From contig JBAKBP010001576.1 in NCBI GenBank assembly GCA_037953745.1, positions 1-64,000 of the forward strand: 64,000 bases of DNA, read 5' to 3'. The stretch comes from Lithodes maja (Eukaryota > Arthropoda > Malacostraca > Decapoda > Lithodidae). This document shows, piece after piece, positions 54,002 to 64,000 of this stretch (its first letter is position 1; each line of letters begins with the position of its first letter). The translations under genes and the position numbers were made by a program. A model generated the notes under the pieces. It had not been told where the DNA came from, ran no database searches, and saw only the letters and a program-made list of their open reading frames with translations.

Positions 54002-54560
54002 AACACTGACGTCAGGACTTTCTTCGTTGTTGTTGTCTCTTTGTTGATTTATTAAAAATTGATGTTATTGTAGCTGTTTTCTCAAGATTTTGTCGAAGGT
54101 GGTGTTGGAATGGCCATTGTTTACCAGGATCTGTCTGAGCCTCTTTATCTCACAATCGAGCAAGGTCCAAGAGGGACATGTATGTAGAGCTCTATGGATG
54201 TATGCTCGTACGACACTGTTTGTAGCGATCACAGCAATCTCCACCACCGTTTAGACAGTGGCCAGTGTTGGTAGGTTTACGGTACACATCCGTGATGAAT
54301 TTATCCTCTTCGATGGTAACGTTCACGTCAAGGAAAGGGAAGTTTTGGTTAGTACCCCGTTCGATGGTGAATTGGAGGCCAGATATAGCTTGTAGTTTTT
54401 CTTGTAGACTTGGTAGGATATTCTCGTTGTTGGTACACACAAAGATGTCGTCTATGTACACTCGGCCGCAATTCCGCGTGGGCCACCTAGTCATAGGGTT
54501 TGGGTAAATCCGTTGTGTAGTTTGTTCGCTCTGAATATAGTAAGATCTCACACTCCCCTC

Positions 54561-55238
54561 CCTGAATCAATCGAAGATTTTGCCCCATAGATGGCGCAGC
54601 TTGATGGGAAGGGAGGGAGCTTGTCGTAGTGTTAAAAGGGTAGGACACAATGGGAGGAGGTGACGTTCTATAACATAAAGTGACGAATGTTAAACTTATT
54701 TACTTCTACTTGTTCATTCAATAATGTTCCCGAAACTAATTCGTAATGAACAGTAGATTCCCTCTTTCAGTAACTGAAAAGTCTCTCTCTAGGTTATAAG
54801 AGGTATACAGAATGTTGAAAGTAACACTATTATATATATCCATTTACACCTTTAATGAATCACATTATGAAATTTATTCAGCAATATGATGAGAACTTGA
54901 GAAGAATATATTTTGAAGTAGCACCACGAAGTAACATTATACTGACGCGGCCATGTATAATTATCCACCTTCCTCTCCCTCTCCGAGCTCGGACTTTTTT
55001 CTATCCTCTAGTCTATTTATTTCCCAGCTGAGGGTAAATTGTCATGTTTCTATCTTTGTTACTCGGCTATAAGGTAGATTTTGTAGCGAAAGATTATGTT
55101 TATTCTGAAAACTTGGCATTTATATGACACACAGCCATAGTAATTTCATATATTTCCATTAAGTATCGAGAAATCGGCTAATAAGAGATTCAATTTACGA
55201 TCAGCTGGAAAAAAATAAAGTATAGTTGTCACTAAGGG
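54561..55238. other. Unassigned intergenic DNA
   Basis: No gene, RNA or repeat recognised. Confidence 0.4.
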
Positions 55239-55940
55239 ATGGAGGGACGTAAGGGTGGCGAGGTGACTAACAAGGTGGGTGGAGGTGGAGGAGTTGTGGT
55301 GGGATTGTTTAGACTGGTGGATGAATGTATAATAACTAAATTTAGGATATTTCAGTGTGTGTGTGTGTGTGTGTGTGTGCGTTCAAATGAAGCAAGAGTG
55401 GACGTAAGTGCTCGAGGTTTTTGGACGAGGGGACAACGGGCTTTTTTCGACATCAGAATCTTCAACCCAAGAGCACAAACATATCGTGAGCGAGGACACA
55501 AGGCGGCATACTTGAGAAACGAAAGTGAGAAAAAACGCGCTTATGAAGAAAGAATTTTGAACAGGGATCAAGGAAGCTTTACTCCTCTGGTCTTCTCATC
55601 GTCGGGAGGTATGGGACCTTCTGCAAGTGTCTTCTATGCCAGATTAGCTGAACAAATATCGGAGAAAAAGCGCCAGCATAGAAGCCAAGTCATAACTTGG
55701 ATGAGATGCCGGCTCTCTTTCTCTCTTCTCAGGTCTGCACTCCTATGTCTCAGGGGTACAAGGTCCTCCCCGCTACAGAGGACAAGAGTGAGAGACTTGG
55801 ACTTTGAAATGGTCGTGGCGGAGGGACGAATTGGGGAACAACTAGGTTGATTGTAGGGAGGTACTGGTACAATAAGATAAACTACAATGTAACTAGAATA
55901 AGATAGATTGTACACCACTTTGTAACTGTCACCTTAAAGG

Positions 55941-55980
<40 letters not shown>
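55239..55980 (+). pseudogene. Poly(A)-tailed retrosequence, longer copy
   Basis: Same family as 12937-13361. Protein text: VDVSARGFWTRGQRAFFDIR, IFNPRAQTYRERGHKAAYLR, NRDQGSFTPLVFSSSGGMGP and WMRCRLSFSLLRSALLCLRG. GFWxxGQ.AFFD.R.FNP is a pattern I recall from the C-terminal, possibly PD-(D/E)XK-like, domain of retroelement proteins in aquatic invertebrates. Conserved text starts only after a GT microsatellite at 55356-55380, so the first 45 codons are probably unrelated. The poly(A) run is 55939-55980, and the AATAAA of the other copy is lost by a 3-nt deletion. Confidence 0.6.
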
Positions 55981-57149
<1,169 letters not shown>

Positions 57150-57192
57150 GGAAACACTCCAAATAGGTTTAGACATATTACACAAATGGGCA

Positions 57193-57782
57193 GTAAACTG
57201 GCAGATGAAGTTCAATGTAGGTAAATGCAGTGTAGTAAACTGACAGATGAAGTTCAATGTAGGTAAATGCAGTGTAGTAAACTGGCAGATGAAGTTCAAT
57301 GTAGGTAAATGCAGTGTAGTAAACTGACAGATGAAGTTCAATGTAGGTAAATGCAGTGTAGTAAACTGGCAGATGAAGTTCAATGTAGGTAAATGCAGTG
57401 TAGTAAACTGGCAGATGAAGTTCAATGTAGGTAAATGCAGTGTAGTAAACTGACAGATGAAGTTCAATGTAGGTAAATGCAGTGTAGTAAACTGGCAGAT
57501 GAAGTTCAATGTAGGTAAATGCAGTGTAGTAAACTGGCAGATGAAGTTCAATGTAGGTAAATGCAGTGTAGTAAACTGGCAGATGAAGTTCAATGTAGGT
57601 AAATGCAGTGTAGTAAACTGGCAGATGAAGTTCAATGTAGGTAAATGCAGTGTAGTAAACTGGCAGATGAAGTTCAATGTAGGTAAATGCAGTGTAGTAA
57701 ACTGGCAGATGAAGTTCAATGTAGGTAAATGCAGTGTAGTAAACTGGCAGATGAAGTTCAATGTAGGTAAATGCAGTGTAGT
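57193..57782. repeat. 42-bp VNTR, 14 units
   Basis: Same unit as at 13541, with TGG/TGA variant units interspersed in a different order from the left array. Flanking CR1 codons are as at 13496-14632 and extend to 57988. Confidence 0.97.
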
Positions 57783-58139
57783 AAAATTGAGTAAATCGAT
57801 AGTAAATGCAGTATACAATTTCGATAACGTGGATATAACTAACTCAAATAATGAAAAAGCCTTGAGAATCATCGTCAACTGTGATTTGAAACCAAGAAAT
57901 CAATGCATCAGTGTTCGAAATAAGGCAAATAGAGTTCTTGGATGTATAGCTAGAAGTGTGAGTAACAGAACAGCAGACGTATCTTGAACTTTTATCTAGC
58001 GTTAGTGAGGCTACGTATGGATTATGCTGTTCAAAATTGGAGTCCCTATTACAGAATGAACATACTGTAGATTCCTTGGAGAGAGTACAACTGAGAATGA
58101 CAAAAAATAATTGTAATATTTGAAATCTTCCATATAAGA

Positions 58140-59390
58140 ACATAAGAAAATGGGAGTCTGCAAAAAGCCGATCGGCCCACACAAGGCAGATCCCTGTCAC
58201 ACCCAACCCCAATTACAAGGTCCAATTATAGGCCCAACTCACTAATACCTTGAGTACTGCCCGCACCAAAACGGTCAGGGATTATCACAAGATTACGGGG
58301 GTCTGCTGAACGCCGATTGGCCCACACCTGGTAGATCCCCCTCACACCCAACCTATCTCGTCCATATGCCTATCTAATTTTATCTTAAAGCTCCCTATCG
58401 TTCTTGATCCCACCATATCACTTGGTAGCCTATTCCACCCATCTACAACTCTGTTACCAAACCAATATTTGCCTATATCTTTTCTGAAACGATATTTATC
58501 TAATTTGAAACCATTTGTACGAGTTCTTTCGCTATCACTGAGCTTTAGTACATTTGTCATGTCTCCTTTATTAATCCCACTAACCCACTTGAATACCTCT
58601 ATCATATCCCCTCTAACTCTGCGTCTCTCTAACGAATGTAAGCCTAATTTCTTCAACCTTTCTTCATACGGAAAATTTCTAATATTATGGATAATTTTTG
58701 TCATTCTACGTTGTACTCTCTCCAATGAATCAATGTCCATTCTGTAATAAGGACACCAAAATTGAACAGCATAATCCATATGGGGTCTCACTAATGACAA
58801 GTAAAGTTTTAAGATAACATCAGCAGTTCTGTTACTCACACTCCTAGATATGAACCAGAGAATCCTGTTTGCCTTGTTACGAACGCTTATACATTGTTTT
58901 CTAGGCTTCAAATCATTGCTAACCAACACACCTAGATCTTTCTCACAGTCTGAGCTTTCTAATTCCATATTAGCTAGTTTATATATAACATGAAGACAGG
59001 TTGAAAAAGCTAGGCTTACATTCGTTAGAAAGACGCAGAGTTATATATGATATGATAGATATGATAGAGGTGTTCAAGTGGGTAAGTGAGATAGGCTAAA
59101 TACAGGGGATATGAAAGATGTACTGAAGCTCAGCGATAGCGAGAAAACTCAAACAAATGGTTTCAAATGGGATACATTTCGTTTCAAGAATATTATAGGT
59201 AAATAGTGGTTTGGTAAGAGTTGTATATACCTATGGAACAGGCTACCTAGCGCCATAGTGCGATCAAGAACGATAGAGAGCTTCAAAATACAATTAGATA
59301 GACATATGGACAAGATGGGTTGGGTGTAAGAGGGATCTGCCTTGTGTGGGCCAATCGGCTTTATGCGGGCTCCCATTTTCTTATTTTTTC
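58140..59390. pseudogene. CR1-like LINE fragments, B' copies
   Basis: Minus-strand C-terminal fragment 58285-58970 (LGVLVSNDLKPRKQCISVRN to the 3' module) and plus-strand fragment 58990-59390, head to head as in block B. Confidence 0.75.
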
Positions 59391-60110
59391 TTCTTTTCTG
59401 CGTATGAAGGAGACAAAACGCAGGTTACTAAACTATAATACCATATATATATATATATATCTCTTATTGATACCTTTCATCCACTTAAAACACCTATCAC
59501 CTTTCATCCACTTAAAACACCTCTATCATTATTTCCTCTACATAATCGTATTTCTAGCAATATGATAGCAATATTAACTAATAAATCAGTCAGTCACAAC
59601 TAATATTAATTATAATATTTATAACACACACACAAACACACATATATATATATATATAGTATGTGTGTGTGTATGTATTAGAATATACAATGGATGAAGC
59701 ATTAGAATACAAATAGATTATTGGTGAGTGGGAGGAGTATAATCTGTGATTAGAGGACCAGCTGGATCCTCTAATCATATTTAATTGGTACCATTGACTG
59801 CCTTTTTCCTTTAATTACAATTTATACTCCTCCCATTCCCCACTACCTCTTTTCTTAGTTGATACAATTTCTATATTTAACTGAATATTTAATAGTGGAT
59901 GCTAACGTGCTATTAAAAATATGTACTAATTATATATATATGGGTAGAGGAGGAGGTAATTACAGTAATTAAAAGTAGTTACTAAACTATAACTGTAATG
60001 ATATTGGAGTTGGACATTATTGAATTTATATAATTATGTACTATGGCACATGTTGCTTAGAAGAGAAGTACAAAGGAGTACAAAGGAGGAGAGAGAGCAT
60101 AACATAAGAA
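59391..60110. other. Block B' noncoding interval
   Basis: Counterpart of 16035-16811, with only about 20 bp of the TA run left at 59443-59461. No gene. Confidence 0.4.
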
Positions 60111-60930
60111 CAACCTAAGATAATGGGAGTCTGCAGAAAGCCAATTGGCCCACACAAGGCAGATCCCTTTCACACCCAACCCATCTTGATTAGAGCAATG
60201 CCCATATTCACCTTATTTACTAATACTATTTCAAACTATCTTGGTCCATCATCAAGCACTTGATGTAGGTCCTAGAACAAACTATTACCATATGAATCCA
60301 TATATTTAGTCTAAACAAATCCTCTATGGTGTTATCCTAATGCCCTATTTAGTATTTATAATGGAGGTTGGGTGTGAGTGGGATATGCCGGTTGTTGTCC
60401 AGTCGGCGCTCTGCAGACCCCCGTTTTCCCATGTTGACCTCTGATCGTTATGGTGAGGTCAGTCCTCATGGTGTTAGTGAGTTGGGCCTATTATTAGGCA
60501 TTATAATTAGTGTTGGGTGTGAGAGAGATCTGCCTTATATGAGCCGATCGGCTTTCTGCAGACTCCCGTTTTCTTATGTTCTTATTTTCTTATATATAAG
60601 TCCTAGGACCTTACACATGATAGAAATCTTCCTTACGTATTCAAGTTCAGTGATAGCGAAAAAAAAATCGAACAAATGGTTTCAAATTAGATATTTTTCG
60701 TTTCAGAAAAGATATAGGCAAATATTGGTTTGGTAACAGAGTTGTAGATAAGTGGTATAAGCTACCAAGTGCTATAGTGGAATCAAGAACGATAGAGAGC
60801 ATTAAGAAAAAAATAGATTGGCATATGGACGAGATGGGTTGGTTGTGAAGGGGATCTGCCGGGTGTGGGCCAATCGACGCTCGACAGACCCTCATTGTCT
60901 GTCCTCTGACCGTTTTGGTGAGGTCGATCC
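60111..60930. mobile_element. Cluster of CR1-like 3' modules, B' copy
   Basis: Counterpart of 16812-17640 in the same order and orientation. Confidence 0.65.
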
Positions 60931-61029
60931 TCTATGCGCATTACTGTATATCATCTAGGCCTACGTGTATAGTATCATTTTATTTTTTATCAAAGAAAGT
61001 CTTAACCCGACCCTCTTGTCAAAACCTCA

Positions 61030-63462
61030 AATTGTGAACGTCGACACATCTTTTGTGCTAATATAGAATAATAAAGGTACACAAATAATACTTGCATTAA
61101 TATACAGACCTCCAGCTCAATCAGTGCAAACTGACCGAGAAATTTATGAACAAATTGCAGATGTAAGTAACTCACAAGATACCATATTTTTTGGCGACTT
61201 TAATTTACTTGTGACCAAGTGGGGCGATACTCTTACTTCACACTCCGGACATGACTTGTATACGAACTTGCAAGAGAGTTCGCTTTATCAATTTGTTCGA
61301 ACACCGACCCGTGGTAATAACGTTCTTGACATTGTACTTGCAACAAAAGAAGAATTAATAGAGAATTTGAATGTTGGTGATGAATTCAGTAACAGCGACC
61401 GACCATCGTACGATAACTTTCACTTTAATAAACTATACTAGTAACGAACCAAATATTAGCATCGAAAAAGTCCCTAATTTCAAGAAAGCAAACTTTCATA
61501 AACTTAGAGCTATGTTTAAAGAAACTGACTGGAGCTTTTTAATTAACAATAACGACATAAATACATCTTGGAAGTTTTTCGAAACCACTTACCTAAAAGC
61601 AGTGCAAGACTGCATACCATCGAAAATACGGCGTCCAGGCCATAATAATAAGCCCAAATGGTGGAATAAAGATATTTCAAACTGCCTGCTTGCTAAACAA
61701 TTTGCTAATGATAGATTAAAATCCTCACAAAATGACGAAGAACGGGTGAAATTTGTAGAGCTACGACGCAAAGCCAAAAAGTTAATTAAGCAAAGTAAAA
61801 AGACCCTAGAGTTACATATTGCGAATCAAAGTAAAACAAACCCGAAAGAATTCTATAGTTATATCAGAAAGAAAAAAGTAGTTACTTCAACTGTTGGACC
61901 GTTAGTCGATGAAAATGGAGAATACACCAAAGACGAAGTACAAATGAGTAATGCCCTCAATACCTTCTTTGCATCAGTTTTTGCAAAGGAAGACCTCAGT
62001 GATATCCCTACACCATCGCCGATTCAGATTGATAATTCAGATGTTCTAAGCAATATCACCGTTACAGAGAGAGAAGTATTGAATTGTTTAGATAAACTCA
62101 AGGTAAATAAAACGCCTGGACCTGATAAAATCTCACCTAGAGCCCTAAAGGAAGCTAAGGATGAGCTCTCCAAACCACTGACATTACTATTCAATAAATC
62201 CTTGCAGTCTGGAACTATGCCTGATCAGTGGAAGATAGCCAACGTAACACCGATATTAAAAAAAGGCAGCAAATCCCTACCCAGTAACTATCGTCCAATT
62301 AGCTTAACCTCAGTTGTATGTAAAATGCTAGAAACGGTCATAAGAGACAGACTCGTAAATCACGTAGAGGAAAATAACATACTTAAAGATACTCAACACG
62401 GCTTTTGTAAAAAACGTTCCTGTTTAACAAACCTCTTAGACTTCTTCCACGATATCCTTAACCTCTACGATGAGAGTAAAGCTGTAGATATTATATACCT
62501 TGATTTTCAAAAGGCCTTTGACAAAGTTCCCCACAAACGTTTACTGCTAAAACTAAAAGCGCATGGAATACAAGACGGTGTGTTGAAATGAATAGAAAAT
62601 TGGCTCAGCGACAGAAAGCAAAGAGTAGTCATAAACGGTAGTCTAAATGGACCAATGTAAGTAGCGGGGTACCCCAGGGATCGGTACTAGGACCAATTCT
62701 CTTTCTAATTTACATCAACGACATAGATGAGGGTCTCACCTGTACAATCTCAAAATTTGCTGACGATACAAAAATTGCAAATTGCGTACTCTCAAAAGAT
62801 CAAGTTGACGATATGCAACACAATCTAGATAAATTGTCACATTGGGCCCAAATTTGGCAAATGAGTTTCAATGCGGATAAATGTAAAGTACTACATATCG
62901 GATACGTAAATGAGAAAGCAAACTATTCGATGAATGGCACTCAGCTTAACCCTTTCAGACTCATATGACACAGAGGTTGCCAGATTAGCAATAAGAAATA
63001 GAGTTCTCTCACTTTTATAATTACCTCTCCAAAATTAGTGTTCTGCCCACAGCTAACTCAAAGACAACTGCAGAGGTTGAAGTAACTAAACTAAAGGTTT
63101 CTAAATACCCCTGATGGTAACAAAGGCTTTAAAGTATCCCTAATAGGCTCAAAATCGCGTCTTATGTCGGAAGGGGTTAAGAATGTAAACAGAGAAACCG
63201 ATCTGGGAGTAACAATATCGAGTAACCTAAAACCGAGTCAACAATGTTCAGAAGTTGTTAAGAAGGCAAACAAAATAATTGGCTTTATAGGCAGGTCATT
63301 TGAGCATAAATCCAAAGACGTTATCCCAACCCTTTACAATTCCTTAGTCCGCCCTCTTCTGGAATACTGCGTTCAATGCTGTGCCCTTATTACCAAAAAG
63401 ACATAAACAAGCTAGAACGAGTTCAACGTAGAGTTACCAAAATGATACCTAGCCTAAAGAAT
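61030..63462 (+). pseudogene. CR1-like non-LTR retrotransposon ORF2, copy 2
   Basis: Second copy of 17740-20170. The endonuclease frame here lacks the TAA of copy 1 (GAT GAA at 61380), and the stretch after KFADDTKIA is in frame (VDDMQHNLDKLSHWAQIWQM), both closer to the ancestral state. Shared lesions: the CGAC duplication frameshift near 61397, the TGA near 62588 and the TTAA MITE. Unique lesions: a 5-nt loss near 62640 and an Arg-to-Cys change in QHGFCKKRSC. It is cut at 63462, where unrelated sequence leading to the Y-box gene begins. Confidence 0.85.
62950..63176. mobile_element. TTAA-type MITE in LINE copy 2
   Basis: Same insertion as 19663-19889, with TTAA at 62946-62949 and 63177-63180. 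Shared by both LINE copies, so older than the duplication. Confidence 0.9.
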
Positions 63463-63527
63463 CAGCTCTGAGCTCCCATCCTGAGCACACCTACCTCACC
63501 TCTCTCTCTCACAACCAACCATTCACC

Positions 63528-64000
63528 ATGAGTTCAGCAACTCCCATCCTTGCTGGACTTGTAAAATGGTTCAATGTGAAGAAGGGGTACGGCTTCATCA
63601 CCCCTGACGACGGCACCAAGGACATCTTCACCCACAAGGGCGCCATCAAGAGAAACAACCCCCTTAAGGCTGTGCCCTCCCTTGGTGATGGAGAAAGGGT
63701 GGAATTTGTGGCAGTGGCTGCTCCCAGAGGTCCTGAAGCCAGACAGGTGACGGGACCAAAGAGCGCCGCTGTCAAGGGCTCCACTCACGCCAGGGACCTC
63801 CTGAAGGAGGGGCAGAAGGAGTCAACCAGCAGGAGACCCACCAGGCCGAGCCCAAAATCCAATACCACATCTTTTTCCATCATAGATGTGGTTATTAGGA
63901 CGGCTATGGCTCTGGCTGGAGACGACACCTCCCTCCTGCAGCAGATTCTGCCCGCCCTCCTGAAGGAGAACAACCTCCCTGTAATATCCTGTAATATCCA
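63528..64000 (+). CDS. Y-box/cold-shock domain protein, N-terminal part
   Basis: Family role: Y-box proteins bind single-stranded nucleic acid and package or regulate mRNA. The frame opens at ATG 63528 (context CACCATGA) and is still open at the window end (157 codons). A cold-shock domain starts about residue 10: KWFNVKKGYGFIT (RNP1-type), DIFTH (RNP2-type), AIKRNNP, LGDGERVEF and VTGP near 76, the eukaryotic Y-box signature. A Lys/Arg/Ser/Thr-rich linker follows, then a hydrophobic stretch (IIDVVIRTAMALAG, LLQQILPALL). The missing 3' end leaves the class open. There is no intron in the first 473 nt, where animal Y-box genes usually have them, so this is a retrocopy or a divergent paralogue. 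The preceding 65 bp (CTCTCTCTC, ACAACCAACC) look like 5' UTR. Confidence 0.82.
   Translation, partial: MSSATPILAGLVKWFNVKKGYGFITPDDGTKDIFTHKGAIKRNNPLKAVPSLGDGERVEFVAVAAPRGPEARQVTGPKSAAVKGSTHARDLLKEGQKESTSRRPTRPSPKSNTTSFSIIDVVIRTAMALAGDDTSLLQQILPALLKENNLPVISCNI

Larger units (their letters stand above)
50690..54560 (-). mobile_element. Penelope-like element, 5'-truncated, with nested LINE
   Basis: RT end on the minus strand (54551 to about 54065): VYIDDIFV near 54440, FPFLDVNVTIEEDKFITDVY and RKPTNTGH. A frameshift near 54245 is followed by HRALHTCPSWTLLDCEIKRL and QILVNNGHSNTTFDKI. After the insert (51657-54001) it continues at 51656 with KDIISKICTPAEGYGRLVPS, then a GIY-YIG-type nuclease: VVY near 51440, CYIGLTKCTLARRISNHTN near 51390-51340, with a frameshift between the two. 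It ends with the proline-rich ADVPGYLPESP tail and a 3' region to about 50690. Confidence 0.82.

Overview
The window reads as repeat-dense intergenic DNA of an arthropod, most likely a decapod crustacean. That assignment is an inference. It rests on the mix of long TA/CA/CT microsatellites, tRNA-derived SINEs, CR1-like LINEs, Ty3/gypsy elements with integrase upstream of reverse transcriptase, a Penelope-like element and an animal Y-box/cold-shock gene. Almost everything recognisable is a mobile element or a decayed copy of one. Only three host-type coding regions are supported: two near-identical copies of an intronless TRF4-type nucleotidyltransferase (4313-5353 and 26776-27810) and the start of a Y-box-like gene (63528 to the window end).

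Layout. 1-3036: a 38-bp satellite with an internal higher-order duplication, interrupted by a retro-insert. 3651-8960 (block A): nucleotidyltransferase gene, CR1 fragment, tRNA-Val-type SINE, microsatellites and TTAA MITEs. 8961-22620: a mariner-like transposon whose right terminal repeat is split by a 12-kb unit (10571-22573). That unit has inverted arms and a 7-bp target duplication, and its middle (block B, 13410-20520) is a stack of CR1 debris. 23476-26090: a small duplicated block C, a LINE fragment and two MITEs. 26091-41250 (block A'): second copy of A, with an intact Ty3/gypsy element (29588-38855) inserted inside its SINE. 41280-49671: a second Ty3/gypsy element on the minus strand, with near-identical LTRs but broken coding sequence. 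49896-50520: block C' and a flanking repeat. 50690-54560: a Penelope-like element holding a LINE, which in turn holds an RTE fragment. 55239-55980: a poly(A)-tailed retrosequence. 57041-63462 (block B'): second copy of B. 63528-64000: Y-box-like gene, cut by the window edge.

Relations. A and A', B and B', and C and C' are each about 98-99% identical by eye, and all lie in the same orientation. If the 12-kb unit is removed from the left half, the order A-mariner-C matches A'-LTR element-C'. This suggests block B was carried into the left half as cargo of the 12-kb unit. Uncollapsed haplotypes or a segmental duplication are alternatives. The insertion nesting gives a relative chronology: TTAA MITE in LINE before the B duplication; mariner before the 12-kb unit; SINE before the Ty3/gypsy element; Penelope before LINE before RTE.
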